Shown piece after piece: positions 47,815 through 57,591 of a stretch of 64,000 bases of DNA. Location of the stretch: assembly GCA_008727115.1 (NCBI GenBank), contig CP044131.1, positions 1,426,001 through 1,490,000 of the forward strand. Reading direction: 5' to 3'. The notes under the pieces were generated by a model. That model was not told where the DNA came from and searched no databases. It saw only the letters and a list, made by a program, of their open reading frames with translations. This DNA is from Comamonas testosteroni. GTDB taxonomy: Bacteria > Pseudomonadota > Gammaproteobacteria > Burkholderiales > Burkholderiaceae_C. Both the position numbers and the translations under genes were made by a program. Positions within the stretch are counted from its first letter, which is position 1; every line of letters begins with the position of its first letter.

Positions 47815-48624
47815 TCATGCAGCCAGAAAATCGCGAATCGCAAACAGCGTCTCGTCGGGTGACTCTGTCATCTGGTTGTGACCGTTGGGAATCATCTGAA
47901 CCTTCACAGACTTGCCTGCGGCCTTGGCGGCGTCAATCAAGCCCTTGGCGGCCTTGGGCGGCGTCATCTGGTCTTGCTCGCCCAGGACAAACAGCACAGG
48001 GGTAGTGATCTGGGCCATGGCTGCCTCGCCACCTGCATAGCTGTCGCAGGCTGTGAAGCCGGTGTGCAGTAGGTTGGTGTCGGTATTGCTGGCCAGCACG
48101 CGGCGGCCCAAGGCCATGCCGGCGCCAAACACCCAGCTGCCCGCGCCATTGGGTGGCGACAGTGTTGCGCGAGAGAAGGTGTTGACCATGGCGATGGCTT
48201 TGTCGGGGGTATTCATCGCCATCTCCAGCAGCGCGGGTGACACCTTCATCGGAAAGGCCGTGCCCACCAGCACCAGATGGCTGATGCGCTCCTTGAAGGT
48301 GGCGGCCGCTTCCATGGCGATCAGGCTGCCCCAGCTGTGGCCGATCAAGGCGGCCTTTTGCAGACCCGCCGCATCCATCAACTGACCGATGAAGGCCGCC
48401 GCCTCTTCCACCGTTTTTGGAGCCTGGCCATCGCTCTTACAGTGGCCGGGCAGGTCGATGGCCAGTACGTTCCAGCCGTGGTTGGCCATGTAGCGGCTTT
48501 GCAGCGCCCAGACGCAGTGGTCGCACAGCACGCCGTGGATGAAGATGGCGGTGGGCTTGGCCGAGTCGAATGCCTTGCCGCCGGTGTAGGCGTAGATGTC
48601 TGCGTTGTGTACTTTAAAAAACAT
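47815..48624 (-). CDS. Alpha/beta hydrolase
   Basis: 269 residues with HGVLCDHCVW (oxyanion), LPGHCKSDG, nucleophile elbow GHSWGS, acid in GEQDQMTPPKAA and catalytic His in PNGHNQMTES. It is upstream of the PoNi-like gene on the same strand. It resembles small soluble esterase or lactonase types, with no substrate assignable. Confidence 0.87.
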   Translation of the reverse strand: MFFKVHNADIYAYTGGKAFDSAKPTAIFIHGVLCDHCVWALQSRYMANHGWNVLAIDLPGHCKSDGQAPKTVEEAAAFIGQLMDAAGLQKAALIGHSWGSLIAMEAAATFKERISHLVLVGTAFPMKVSPALLEMAMNTPDKAIAMVNTFSRATLSPPNGAGSWVFGAGMALGRRVLASNTDTNLLHTGFTACDSYAGGEAAMAQITTPVLFVLGEQDQMTPPKAAKGLIDAAKAAGKSVKVQMIPNGHNQMTESPDETLFAIRDFLAA

Positions 48625-48690
48625 AGCGGACTCCGCAATATAGATAAGCGCCAGAGGCTGTTTTTATATAAATCTTATGGGTTGGACGTT

Positions 48691-49116
48691 TCAATGATCG
48701 GCAATCAGCCGTTTGCCCAGACTCACCGTTCTATCGTCGGCGTAGCCCAGGCTTTCGTAGAAGGCGATCACTGCCTCATTGCCAGCGCGTACCTGCAAAT
48801 TCAGCTTGGGGCAGCCAAGTTGAGTCAATGCATGTTCTGCCTGCTGCATCAAGCGGCGCGCATGGCCTTGACGTTGTTGCGATGGGTGCACGGCCAGGTA
48901 GTTGATCCAGCCGCGGTGGCCGTCATAACCCACCATGATGGTTGCCATCAACTGGCCGCTGGCGTCTGTGCCGACCCAAAACAGCTCGGGTGACACGCTG
49001 CATTTGCGGTCAATGTCTTTGTACGGATCGTTCCAAGGGCGGGTCAGATCGCAGTCATTCCATAGCTGTACGACGGCTTCTGTGTCTGCTTGGGTAAAGG
49101 CGCGGGTGTCCATCAA
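48691..49116 (-). CDS. GNAT N-acetyltransferase (YpeA-like)
   Basis: 141-residue GNAT-fold enzyme with motif A VHPSQQRQGHARRLMQQ (acetyl-CoA binding) and FYESLGYADD. It resembles YpeA-type acetyltransferases. Its ATG overlaps the stop of the metY-like gene (ATGA), so the two are coupled. Substrate unknown. Confidence 0.85.
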   Translation of the reverse strand: MMDTRAFTQADTEAVVQLWNDCDLTRPWNDPYKDIDRKCSVSPELFWVGTDASGQLMATIMVGYDGHRGWINYLAVHPSQQRQGHARRLMQQAEHALTQLGCPKLNLQVRAGNEAVIAFYESLGYADDRTVSLGKRLIADH

Positions 49117-50411
49117 GCGGCTTTCTCTGCCGTCTTCAGCGCGCGCTTCAAGTCGTCGATCAGGTCGTCAGCGTCTTCCAGACCAATCGACAAACGAATC
49201 GTGCCCTGGCCAATACCGGCTTGCGCCAGTGCCTCGTCCGTCATGCGGAAGTGCGTGGTGCTGGCCGGGTGGATCACCAGCGAGCGGCAGTCGCCCACAT
49301 TGGCCAGGTGGCTGAAGACCTTCAGCGTTTCGATGAATTTCTTGCCTTGGTTGCGGGTGCCTGCAATGTCAAAGCTGAAGACGGAGCCCGCGCCGCGTGG
49401 CAGCAGTTTCTGGGCCAGTTCATAGGACGAATGCGTCTCCAGCATGGGGTGGCCCACGCGGCTGACCAGCGGGTGGCTGGCCAAGAATTGAACGACCTTC
49501 TCGGTGTTCTTCATGTGGCGTTCCATGCGCAGCGGCAGCGTCTCTATGCCTTGCAAAATCAGCCAGGCGCTGTGCGGGCTCATGCAGGCACCAAAGTCGC
49601 GCAGGCCTTCGCGCCGCGCGCGCAGCAGGAAGGCACCGGTGGTGCTCTCTTCAGTGAACACCATGTTGTGGAAGCCGTCGTAGGGCTGGGTCAGCTCGGG
49701 GAATTTGCCGCTCTTTTCCCAGTCAAAACTGCCGCCATCCACCACGATGCCGCCAATCACTGTGCCGTGGCCGGACAGGAACTTGGTCGCCGAGTGGTAG
49801 ACGATGTCTGCGCCGTGTTCGAAAGGCTTGATGAGCCAGGGCGAGGTCAGGGTCGAGTCCACCAGCAACGGCACGCCGGCTTCGTGGGCGATCTGGCTGA
49901 CGGTGGGAATGTCCAGCACATCCAGGCCGGGGTTGCCCACGGTTTCGCCGAAGAACAGCTTGGTGTTGGGGCGCACGGCGGCGCGCCATGCGTCGATGTC
50001 GCCGGGCTTCACAAACGTGGTCTCGATGCCAAAGCGGCGTAGCGTGTAGTGCAGCAGGTTTTGCGATCCGCCATACAGCGCTGTGCTGGCCACGATATGG
50101 CTGCCCGCGCCCATCAGCGTGGCGATCGAGAGGTGCAGCGCCGCCTGGCCGCTGGCCACGGCAATGGCGCCCACGCCGCCTTCCAGGGCCGAGACGCGCT
50201 GCTCCAGCACCGCATTAGTGGGATTGCTGATGCGGCTGTAGACATGGCCGGGGCGCTCCAGATTGAACAGGCTGGCCGCATGGTCGCTGGATTCAAAGAC
50301 GAAGGAGGTCGTCAAATGGATGGGCACGGCGCGAGCGCCGGTGGCGGGGTCGGGCTGTGCGCCTGCGTGCAGGCTCAGGGTGTCAAAGCCGGGGTCTGAG
50401 TAACCGGGCAT
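49113..50411 (-). CDS. O-acetylhomoserine / O-succinylhomoserine sulfhydrylase (Cys/Met PLP family)
   Basis: PLP enzyme of 432 residues of the cystathionine gamma-synthase superfamily. It shows TLSLHAGAQPDPATGARAVPI, the YSRISNPTNAVLEQRV substrate motif, and the PLP Lys in YHSATKFLSGHGTVIGG. Length and motifs fit MetY (homocysteine from O-acetylhomoserine and sulfide) better than MetB, but MetZ cannot be excluded. It is followed by an overlapping GNAT gene. Confidence 0.88.
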   Translation of the reverse strand: MPGYSDPGFDTLSLHAGAQPDPATGARAVPIHLTTSFVFESSDHAASLFNLERPGHVYSRISNPTNAVLEQRVSALEGGVGAIAVASGQAALHLSIATLMGAGSHIVASTALYGGSQNLLHYTLRRFGIETTFVKPGDIDAWRAAVRPNTKLFFGETVGNPGLDVLDIPTVSQIAHEAGVPLLVDSTLTSPWLIKPFEHGADIVYHSATKFLSGHGTVIGGIVVDGGSFDWEKSGKFPELTQPYDGFHNMVFTEESTTGAFLLRARREGLRDFGACMSPHSAWLILQGIETLPLRMERHMKNTEKVVQFLASHPLVSRVGHPMLETHSSYELAQKLLPRGAGSVFSFDIAGTRNQGKKFIETLKVFSHLANVGDCRSLVIHPASTTHFRMTDEALAQAGIGQGTIRLSIGLEDADDLIDDLKRALKTAEKAA

Positions 50412-50663
50412 GTTGTGTCTCCATCAACGGTTTTGTCGGGTGGCTGTCGCCGCTGCGATGGCCGTTCGTACTTTTGAATGACGAAAAGACGATTGTTTGT
50501 GTGAAAAATCGTCTGATTCGTCATTGCTTTCGTTCTTCTGAGTGCAGTCCATTGTGGGCTATATTTGTGCACGCACTCGCATTCTGCGCACCGCGATGAC
50601 GCACGTACTGACACGTGCAGGACAAAAGCGGCCAGAGTGCAAAACAGACCTCGGAGAACAGCA

Positions 50664-51116
50664 ATGAAAGTAAGTGACATCCTGCGCGTCAAAGGCAATA
50701 CCCTCTATACGGTGTCGCCCGACGAAAGTCTGGCCGCGGCGGTGCAGGTGATGTCGGACAAAGACATCGGCTCTTTGGTCGTCATGGAACACGGCGATGT
50801 GGTGGGCATGCTCACCTTCCGCGAAGTGATTCAGGGCTTTGTCAAGAGTGGCGGTGTGGAAGCCATCTCCGTGCGCGGCGCCATGGACGATGCGCCCATG
50901 ACCTGCACCATGGAAACCGATATGGACGAAGTGCGCCGCATGATGCTGGACCGCCACGCACGCTATATGCCGGTGATGGACAAGCGCATGCTGATGGGCG
51001 TGATCTCGCTGTATGACGTGGCCAAGGCCGTGGTGGACAGCCAGAACTTCGAGAACCGCATGCTCAAGGCCTATATTCGCGACTGGCCCGAGGGCGAGCG
51101 CCAGGGCGCCGAATAA
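50664..51116 (+). CDS. Tandem CBS-domain protein
   Basis: 150 residues that are essentially a CBS pair: KVSDILRVKGNTLYTVSPDESLAAAVQ and VRGAMDDAPMTCTMETDMDEVRRMML with the family contexts VVMEHGDVVGMLTFREVI and VMDKRMLMGVISLYDVAK. Such stand-alone proteins bind adenine nucleotides and regulate partners. The start at 50664 follows CGGAGAACAGCA. A terminator follows at 51141. Confidence 0.9.
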   Translation: MKVSDILRVKGNTLYTVSPDESLAAAVQVMSDKDIGSLVVMEHGDVVGMLTFREVIQGFVKSGGVEAISVRGAMDDAPMTCTMETDMDEVRRMMLDRHARYMPVMDKRMLMGVISLYDVAKAVVDSQNFENRMLKAYIRDWPEGERQGAE

Positions 51117-51140
51117 GTCTGCGACCCTTCCCGACACCAG

Positions 51141-51166
51141 CCCCGCATGATGCGGGGTTTGTTTTT
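51141..51166 (+). terminator. Terminator after the CBS gene
   Basis: CCCCGCATGATGCGGGG (7-bp stem, 3-base loop) followed by TTTGTTTTT. Confidence 0.85.
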
Positions 51167-51266
51167 GGGGAATTTGGGGTGCATGGGCGCTGGAGGACAT
51201 TGCGATGGCAGCAGTGCTCTTGAAGCAGTACTGAGCAGCAATCGTCACAGGCATAATCGACAGCCT

Positions 51267-52364
51267 ATGAGCGGCAATACCTTTGGCACAATTTTCACGG
51301 TCACCAATTTTGGTGAATCCCACGGTCCGGCCATTGGCTGTGTGATTGACGGCTGCCCTCCGGGCATGGAGCTGAGCGAGGCTGACATCCAGTTCGATCT
51401 GGACCGCCGCCGCCCCGGCACCAGCAAGTTTGTGACCCAGCGCAACGAGCCTGATCAGGTCGAAATCCTGTCTGGCGTGTACGAAGGCAAGACCACGGGC
51501 ACACCGATTGCATTGCTGATTCGCAATACCGACCAGCGCAGCAAGGACTACTCCAACATCGCGCAGAGCTTCCGTCCCGGCCACGCTGACTATGCCTACT
51601 TCCAGAAATACGGCATTCGCGATCCGCGCGGCGGTGGCCGCTCTTCGGCCCGTTTGACCGCGCCCACGGTGGCTGCCGGTGCCGTGGCCAAGAAATGGCT
51701 CAAGCAAAAATTTGGCACCGAATTCCACGCCTGCATGACGCAAGTGGGCGAGCTGTCCCTGCCTTTCGAGAGCTGGGAACATGTGCCTAACAACCCGTTT
51801 TTCGCGCCCGTGGCCGATGTGAGCCGCTATGAGGAATACATGGAGCAGCTGCGCAAGAGCGGCGACTCCTGCGGCGCTGCGCTGCGCGTGAGTGCGTCGA
51901 ACATGCCCGTCGGTCTGGGCCAGCCCCTGTATGACCGTCTGGACGCCGATATTGCCTACGCCATGATGGGCCTGAACGCCGTCAAGGCCGTGGAAATTGG
52001 CGCAGGCTTTGACAGCGTGGCCCAACGCGGCACCACGCATGGTGATTCGCTCAGCCCCGAGGGCTTTCGCAGTAACAACGCGGGCGGCATTGTGGGCGGC
52101 ATCAGCACCGGCCAGGATCTGGAAGTGCGCATTGGCATCAAGCCCACCAGCTCCATCATCACGCCGCGTGAATCGATTGATGTGCATGGCAGCAGCACCG
52201 AAGTCATCACCAAGGGCCGTCATGACCCCTGTGTGGGCATTCGCGCGGCACCCATTGCCGAGGCGCTGCTGGCGCTGGTGGTGATGGACCACGCGCTGCG
52301 CCACCGCGCTCAGTGCGGCGATGTGGATTCGGGCCTCAAGCCCATTGCAGCATCGGCGGCCTGA
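51267..52364 (+). CDS. aroC: Chorismate synthase
   Basis: Last step of the shikimate pathway, with reduced FMN as cofactor. It begins [33 protein letters not shown], has [14 protein letters not shown] and the Arg-rich [12 protein letters not shown], and ends with ...[21 protein letters not shown]. Length is 365 residues. The in-frame reading from 51147 is rejected because 51267 gives the conserved start. Confidence 0.97.
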   Translation: MSGNTFGTIFTVTNFGESHGPAIGCVIDGCPPGMELSEADIQFDLDRRRPGTSKFVTQRNEPDQVEILSGVYEGKTTGTPIALLIRNTDQRSKDYSNIAQSFRPGHADYAYFQKYGIRDPRGGGRSSARLTAPTVAAGAVAKKWLKQKFGTEFHACMTQVGELSLPFESWEHVPNNPFFAPVADVSRYEEYMEQLRKSGDSCGAALRVSASNMPVGLGQPLYDRLDADIAYAMMGLNAVKAVEIGAGFDSVAQRGTTHGDSLSPEGFRSNNAGGIVGGISTGQDLEVRIGIKPTSSIITPRESIDVHGSSTEVITKGRHDPCVGIRAAPIAEALLALVVMDHALRHRAQCGDVDSGLKPIAASAA

Positions 52365-52426
52365 CCAGCAATCTGACATCAGGCTGCCCGCGTTCTGCGG
52401 TACAACCACGGCTCAGGAGAGTTCCG

Positions 52427-54259
52427 ATGGTTGTATCAATTTCTCAAAACACTCAACGCCAGCCCCGCACCATGTTGCCGGGCTGGCGTTGTGCTTTGCA
52501 GGGCGCGGCTGCTGCTGTGCTGGCGCTGACGCTGGGCTTGGCGGGCTGTGGCGGCGGCAGCGCCGTGCGCCCGGCCAGCATGGATATCACCCTGCTGGGC
52601 TTCAATGACTTTCACGGCAATCTGGAGGTGCCCAAGCAGGCCGTGATTGCACAGGATGCGCAGGGCAAGAGCGTGGCGGTGCCTGCAGGCGGTGCGGCCT
52701 ATATGGCCAAAGTGATTGCCGAGCGGCGCGCGGCCAGCCGCCACGTGGCGCTGGTCACAGCAGGCGACATGATTGGCGCCTCGCCCATTGTCTCGTCGCT
52801 GTTTCTGGATGAGCCCACCATTGAAGCGCTGAACCTGATGAAGGTGGACTTTGCGGCCACCGGCAATCATGAATACGACCAGGGCTTTGCCGAGCTGCTG
52901 CGCATGCAGGGCGGCGGCTGCGAGAAATTCACTGTTAAGCAGCCTTGTCAGCTCAGCAAGCCATTCAAGGGCGCGGATTTCCAGTATTTGGCGGCCAACA
53001 CGATTCGTGATGACGGCAAGCCGCTGTTCCCAGCCACGGGCGTGAAGTTCTTTGAGCAAGATGGTCTGCGCATCGGCGTGGGCTTTATCGGCATGACGCT
53101 CAAGAATACGCCGTACATGGTGCGGCCCAGCGGGGTCAAGGGCTTGACGTTTACCAGCGAGGCGCTGACGGCCAACGCGCTGATTCCGCAGCTGCGTGCC
53201 CAGGGCGCTGACGTGATCGTGGTGCTGGTGCACGAGGGTGGGGCTGCCACCTCGGCCCTGCAGGAAGACAGTTGCAAGGGTTTGTCGGGCGATATCGTGC
53301 CGATTCTGGAGCAGCTATCGAGCGAGGTGGATGTGGTGGTCTCCGGCCACACCCATCGTTCCTATATTTGCGACTACGCCAAGGTCAATGCGAAAAAGCC
53401 GTTTCTGCTGACCAGCGCAGGCCTGTACGGCACCTTGCTGACTGAGATCAAGCTCACCGTCGATGCGAAAACGCGCCGTGTGTCCAACAGGTCGGCGCGC
53501 CAGAACATTGTGCAAGGCGAGGCCTTTACTAGCGGCACGACCACCGTGGCGCTGCAGCCCAGCTTTCCCGTTTATCAGCCCGATGCGGCCGTTGCTGAAT
53601 TGGTCGAGCGTTACAAGGCCGCTGCACAGCCGCTTTCTGCTGCCACGGTAGGGCGCCTGGCTGGCCTGGCCAGTCGCATGCCACTGGCCAATGGCGAAAG
53701 CGTGATGGGCCGCATCATTGCCGATGCGCTGCTGGCTGCCACGCAAGACGCGGCGGCAGGTGGTGCCGAGCTGGCCTTTATGAACTCAGGTGGCGTGCGT
53801 GCCGACCTGGCGCCCGCAGCCGATGGCAGTGTGACCTATGGGCAGCTGTTCAGCGTGCAGCCCTTTGGCAATACGCTCATGGTGATGAGCCTGACGGGCG
53901 AGCAGATTCGCCAGGTGCTGGAGCAGCAGTTCAACAGCGGCACCAACACGGTCGATGCGCCGCGAATTCTGCAGGTCTCGCAGGGCTTCACCTACCGCTT
54001 TGATCGCAGCCAGCCTGCGGGCCAGCGCGTGAGCGAGATGCGCTTGAATGGCCAGTTGCTTGACGCTGCGCGCAGCTATCGCGTGGGGCTGCAAAGCTAT
54101 CTGGGCACGGGCGGTGACAACTTCAGTGTCTTCACGCAAGGCACTGATCTGGTGGGCGGTTCGCTGGACCTGGATGCGCTGGTGGACTATGTGCGTGTGC
54201 AAAGCCAGCAGCAGCCCATGCCGCTTCCATTACAGGAGCGTATTGCGCCTGTTTACTAA
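52427..54259 (+). CDS. Lipoprotein of the 5'-nucleotidase / UshA family
   Basis: 610-residue periplasmic metallophosphatase with a lipoprotein signal (ALTLGLAGCGGG). Calcineurin-type motifs run in order: LGFNDFHGNLE, AGDMIGASP, GNHEYDQG, VVVSGHTHRSY. The C-terminal 5_nucleotid_C domain has FMNSGGVRADL and QPFGNTL. It is expected to hydrolyse nucleotides or cyclic nucleotides outside the inner membrane. The start at 52427 follows CAGGAGAGTTCCG. Confidence 0.9.
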   Translation: MVVSISQNTQRQPRTMLPGWRCALQGAAAAVLALTLGLAGCGGGSAVRPASMDITLLGFNDFHGNLEVPKQAVIAQDAQGKSVAVPAGGAAYMAKVIAERRAASRHVALVTAGDMIGASPIVSSLFLDEPTIEALNLMKVDFAATGNHEYDQGFAELLRMQGGGCEKFTVKQPCQLSKPFKGADFQYLAANTIRDDGKPLFPATGVKFFEQDGLRIGVGFIGMTLKNTPYMVRPSGVKGLTFTSEALTANALIPQLRAQGADVIVVLVHEGGAATSALQEDSCKGLSGDIVPILEQLSSEVDVVVSGHTHRSYICDYAKVNAKKPFLLTSAGLYGTLLTEIKLTVDAKTRRVSNRSARQNIVQGEAFTSGTTTVALQPSFPVYQPDAAVAELVERYKAAAQPLSAATVGRLAGLASRMPLANGESVMGRIIADALLAATQDAAAGGAELAFMNSGGVRADLAPAADGSVTYGQLFSVQPFGNTLMVMSLTGEQIRQVLEQQFNSGTNTVDAPRILQVSQGFTYRFDRSQPAGQRVSEMRLNGQLLDAARSYRVGLQSYLGTGGDNFSVFTQGTDLVGGSLDLDALVDYVRVQSQQQPMPLPLQERIAPVY

Positions 54260-54306
54260 GGATTTCAGGTGCAAACTGATCTGACGTAAACGAGTAGCAT
54301 GCGGTA

Positions 54307-54329
54307 CATGCTCATTAATCATGAGCATG
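54307..54329. repeat. Perfect 9-bp inverted repeat, convergent intergenic
   Basis: CATGCTCAT-TAATC-ATGAGCATG, in the gap between the nucleotidase and nrdR terminators. No T-run; could be an operator-like dyad with no promoter nearby. Confidence 0.3.
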
Positions 54330-54363
54330 CCATCAACTTGTATGGCCGAGAACAGTGCAAAAA

Positions 54364-54389
54364 ACAAAGCCACCCGAGGGTGGCTTTGT
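54364..54389. terminator. Bidirectional terminator between the UshA-family gene and nrdR
   Basis: ACAAAGCCACCC and GGGTGGCTTTGT form a 12-bp stem with a two-base loop, flanked by A-rich and T-containing tails. Confidence 0.85.
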
Positions 54390-54408
54390 GCTGTCATGAG
54401 GCTCGACT

Positions 54409-54894
54409 TCAGTGAGGCTCAGTCTTGGGTTTGGCCCTGGACTTGGGGCTGCGCACCTCATCCATGATGCTTTTGAAGTCGTCCACATCCTCGAAGCTGC
54501 GGTACACGCTGGCAAAGCGGATATAGCCCACCTTGTCCAGACCTTTGAGCTCATCCATCACCAGCTCGCCCAGGCGGCTGGAATCGATTTCGCGCTGGCC
54601 AGAGTTGAGCAAACGGTCTTCGATGCGGTCAATGGCCTCATCGATCAACGCAGTGCTCACCGGGCGCTTGCGCAGCGCGATCTGGAAAGAGCCTTGCAGC
54701 TTGGCGCGCTCGTATTCGATGCGCCTGCCGTCCTTTTTGACAATGGTCGGCAGGCTGACTTCGGGGCGCTCATAGGTGGTGAATCGCTTGTCGCAGCCAC
54801 CGCAGCGGCGGCGGCGACGGATGAAGCCCCCATCCTCGGACTCGCGGGTTTCGACCACTTGCGTGTCCGGGTTGCTGCAAAAGGGGCACTTCAT
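54409..54894 (-). CDS. nrdR: Ribonucleotide reductase regulator NrdR
   Basis: Zinc-ribbon plus ATP-cone repressor of ribonucleotide reductase genes. [17 protein letters not shown] supplies the first two Zn cysteines (C3, C6) and [14 protein letters not shown] the second pair; the ATP cone covers about 46-136. Length is 161 residues. It lies 33 bases downstream of glyA on the same strand; glyA-nrdR is a conserved betaproteobacterial unit. Confidence 0.95.
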   Translation of the reverse strand: MKCPFCSNPDTQVVETRESEDGGFIRRRRRCGGCDKRFTTYERPEVSLPTIVKKDGRRIEYERAKLQGSFQIALRKRPVSTALIDEAIDRIEDRLLNSGQREIDSSRLGELVMDELKGLDKVGYIRFASVYRSFEDVDDFKSIMDEVRSPKSRAKPKTEPH

Positions 54895-54927
54895 GGTCGA
54901 TCCGCGTAGCCTGTCTAACTAGCCTGC

Positions 54928-56175
54928 TTACTTGCTGTAAACGGGGAACTTGGCCGTCAGAGCCTGCACCTTGGCGCGCACAGCGGCCAGGTTGGCTTCG
55001 TCTTCGGGCTTGTCCAGCACGTCAGCCACCAGGTTGGCGGTGATGCGGGCCTCTTCTTCGCCGAAACCACGGGTGGTCATGGCGGGGGTACCGATGCGGA
55101 TGCCGCTGGTCACGAAAGGCTTTTCGGGATCGTTGGGGATGGCGTTCTTGTTCACAGTGATGTGAGCCAGACCCAGAGCGGCTTCAGCAGCCTTGCCCGT
55201 GATGCCCTTGGCGCGCAGGTCCACCAGCATGACATGGCTTTCGGTGCGGCCGGAGACGATGCGCAGACCGCGCTCGGTCAGGGTCTCGGCGAACACCTTG
55301 GCGTTCTTCACGACTTGCTCTTGGTAAGCCTTGAACTCGGGAGTCAGGGCTTCCTTGAACGCAACAGCCTTACCAGCGATCACGTGCATCAGGGGGCCGC
55401 CTTGCAGGCCGGGGAAGATGGCGCTGTTCAGAGCCTTCTCGTGCTCGGCCTTCATCAGGATCACGCCGCCACGGGGGCCGCGCAGGCTCTTGTGGGTGGT
55501 GGTGGTGACCACGTCAGCGTGAGGCACGGGGTTGGGGTACACACCAGCAGCGATCAGACCAGCGTAGTGAGCCATGTCCACCCAGAAGATGGCGCCGACT
55601 TCCTTGGCGATCTTGGCGAAGCGCTCGAAATCGATGCGCAGGGCGTAGGCAGAAGCGCCAGCCACGATGATGCGGGGCTTATGCTCACGAGCCAGCTCTT
55701 CCAGCTTGTCGTAGTCGATGGCTTCGTCAGCGTTCAGGCCGTAGGAAACGGCCTTGAACCACTTGCCGGACATGTTCAGCGCCATGCCGTGGGTCAGGTG
55801 ACCGCCTTCGGCCAGGCTCATGCCCAGGATGGTGTCGCCGGGCTTGGCAAATGCCATCAGCACAGCCTGGTTGGCTTGGGAGCCGGAATTGGGTTGAACG
55901 TTGGCGGCTTCAGCGCCAAAGATTTGCTTGATGCGGTCGATGGCCAGCTGCTCGACCACGTCCACGTGCTCGCAGCCACCGTAGTAGCGCTTGCCTGGGT
56001 AGCCTTCGGCGTACTTGTTGGTCAGCTGGGAGCCCTGGGCTTCCATCACGGCGGGCGAGCAGTAGTTCTCGCTGGCGATCAGCTCGATGTGCTCTTGCTG
56101 GCGATGGTTTTCAGCCTCAATGGCAGCAAACAGTTCGGGGTCGACTTTAGCGACGGTATCGGTGCGTTGAAACAT
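54928..56175 (-). CDS. glyA: Serine hydroxymethyltransferase
   Basis: PLP enzyme interconverting serine and glycine and producing methylene-tetrahydrofolate. 415 residues with [28 protein letters not shown] and the PLP Lys in [14 protein letters not shown]. Upstream on the same strand is a ZTP riboswitch, linking it to purine/one-carbon status. Confidence 0.97.
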   Translation of the reverse strand: MFQRTDTVAKVDPELFAAIEAENHRQQEHIELIASENYCSPAVMEAQGSQLTNKYAEGYPGKRYYGGCEHVDVVEQLAIDRIKQIFGAEAANVQPNSGSQANQAVLMAFAKPGDTILGMSLAEGGHLTHGMALNMSGKWFKAVSYGLNADEAIDYDKLEELAREHKPRIIVAGASAYALRIDFERFAKIAKEVGAIFWVDMAHYAGLIAAGVYPNPVPHADVVTTTTHKSLRGPRGGVILMKAEHEKALNSAIFPGLQGGPLMHVIAGKAVAFKEALTPEFKAYQEQVVKNAKVFAETLTERGLRIVSGRTESHVMLVDLRAKGITGKAAEAALGLAHITVNKNAIPNDPEKPFVTSGIRIGTPAMTTRGFGEEEARITANLVADVLDKPEDEANLAAVRAKVQALTAKFPVYSK

Positions 56176-56210
56176 GGCAGTCCTGTGAACTAGAAATTCC
56201 CTTGAAGCAA

Positions 56211-56360
56211 GGGCTGCCCAGGCGAACGGCTGAAACGCTTGCAGGTCTCAAACGTCGACCTTGGGCGGTACGCTCCCCGGTGGTTCACAGACCTTGCAGT
56301 CTGCCGGATTCCACGTCAGCGGCAGAGGTTTCTGCGCCTATCGCCAGTTGCGTACACCCG
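56211..56360 (-). promoter_or_regulatory. ZTP (pfl) riboswitch in the glyA leader
   Basis: Read on the minus strand, the leader has the conserved ZTP aptamer parts in order. ACGCAACTGGCG (with GTACGC) stands at the 5' side, ACCACCGGGGAGCGTACC pairs back through GCGTAC, and GCCGTTCGCCTGGGCA is the second conserved domain. The region between GGCG and ACCGGGG is longer than in the classical example, forming an extra paired arm (GCAGAAACCTCTGC-like). A CCCTTG-CTT-CAAGGG hairpin (56199-56213) follows and may be the expression platform near the glyA start. Confidence 0.9.
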
Positions 56361-56428
56361 TTAGTGTAGCTGAGCTGACCTAGGTCAGATGCCTGGGCCG
56401 ACTTTTCCTGCAAAGTGGCATCAGGAAT

Positions 56429-56457
56429 AAAAAAAGCTGGCCAAAGCCAGCTTGAAA
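56429..56457. terminator. Bidirectional terminator between the transglycosylase and glyA leader
   Basis: AAAAAAGCTGGC and GCCAGCTTGAAAAA with a short loop (CAAA). It lies 18 bases after the stop of the minus-strand transglycosylase. Confidence 0.85.
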
Positions 56458-56474
56458 AATGGGAAATGTGGAAT

Positions 56475-57341
56475 TTACAGGCGGGAGTCTGCTACCACCA
56501 CCTGATCTGCATGAGAGACCTTGGTGGACTCGGTGCTGATAGCGGACTTGCTGTCGGCAGTGACGGTGTTGGTGGCTACCACGGGGTTGGCACGCAGGCC
56601 GGCCCCTTGGCGCAAGCGCTGGTGTTCTGCCAGAACCTTTGCTGCATAGCCGCCGTCGCTGGGCAGATTGGCTGCCCCGACGTAGTAACGCAGACCACCT
56701 TCAATGGAGCCAGCGCGTGCAATGCATTCCTTGAGCACCTTGACGCCGACCTTGAGGTTGGTGACAGGATCAAAGGCAGCATGCTGACCACCAAAGCTTT
56801 CGTACTTGTCGGTATGGACCTTGGTCATGACCTGCATCAGGCCTTGTGCGCCGACCGGGCTTTGTGCAAAGGGGTTGAAGCTGGATTCGATGGCCATGAT
56901 GGCCAGAATCAGCGTGGGGTCCAGCTTGTTGGCTTTGCCCTGTGCATAGGCCTCGCTGACCAGAGCGGCAATGGGCTCGGGTGCAACGCGGTATTTTTTG
57001 CTGAGCCAATAGGCCACAGCCGCCTGCTCCTTGGGCAGGTTCTGCGGGTTGACTGCAGTTGCCCGGTCGCTGGCAGCAATGAGGTGAGAGGAAACAGCGG
57101 ATGTTTCTGTCTCTTTGTCAGCCACGGCAATGGCGGTCGCAGGCAGTCGGTTGTCAAGCCACTCGCGCAGCTCGGTTGCACCGGCCAGACGCAGGTCCGG
57201 ACGGGAGATCAAAATCAAGGCCGAAATGGCCACGGCCAAGCCCAGGAGGGCGAAACCGTTGTGGGTAAGAGCAAGAAAACCGTGAGCCGTTTGATGGCCC
57301 AACGTTCGCGCAGAGGCGACTAATTTTCCTGACGCTGGCAT
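56475..57341 (-). CDS. Lytic transglycosylase (SLT domain), membrane-anchored
   Basis: 288 residues from ATG 57341 (MPASGKLVASARTLG, behind AAAGGACAAGCT). One N-terminal transmembrane helix (about 30-48), a linker (50-110), then an SLT domain with catalytic Glu in AIMAIESSFNP, GAQGLMQVMTKVH, and YVGAANLPSDGGYAAKVL. It should cleave the MurNAc-GlcNAc bond of peptidoglycan. A longer open frame to 57410 is less likely. Confidence 0.9.
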   Translation of the reverse strand: MPASGKLVASARTLGHQTAHGFLALTHNGFALLGLAVAISALILISRPDLRLAGATELREWLDNRLPATAIAVADKETETSAVSSHLIAASDRATAVNPQNLPKEQAAVAYWLSKKYRVAPEPIAALVSEAYAQGKANKLDPTLILAIMAIESSFNPFAQSPVGAQGLMQVMTKVHTDKYESFGGQHAAFDPVTNLKVGVKVLKECIARAGSIEGGLRYYVGAANLPSDGGYAAKVLAEHQRLRQGAGLRANPVVATNTVTADSKSAISTESTKVSHADQVVVADSRL

Positions 57342-57435
57342 AGCTTGTCCTTTCTTGGCTATCGCCCGAGGTAGTACCGGTTCAATCACACGGTGCAACC
57401 AGGGCAACACGCCGATGAGGTTTGCTGCGGGCCGA

Positions 57436-57513
57436 TTAAAAAGCGCCCGGGAGGCGCTTGTCGGTCTGCTCAGTCGTGAGGCAGCGAAAACAAAAAACGC
57501 TCATTTCGAGCGC
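57436..57513 (-). ncRNA. Candidate small RNA with promoter and terminator
   Basis: On the minus strand TTGACT (57544-57549) and TAGAAT (57520-57525) are 18 bases apart, a good sigma-70 promoter. The expected start near 57513 is followed at once by a CGCTC-GAAAT-GAGCG hairpin (57498-57512) with a T-run. A second hairpin, AAGCGCC-CGGGA-GGCGCTT (57441-57459), with T-run ends it about 75 bases on. No ORF of note is included. It lies upstream of, and antisense-free to, the transglycosylase gene. Existence as an RNA is inferred. Confidence 0.4.
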
Positions 57514-57591
57514 TGGCGGATTCTAGAAGCCCCCTAAATACAGAGTCAACACTATAGAAATCCATTTTTAGAATTTTAAATAATATAAAAA

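Noticed and set aside
50559..52409. 616-codon minus-strand frame over the CBS gene and aroC
   Set aside because: Antisense shadow of two well-supported genes; no recognisable domain.
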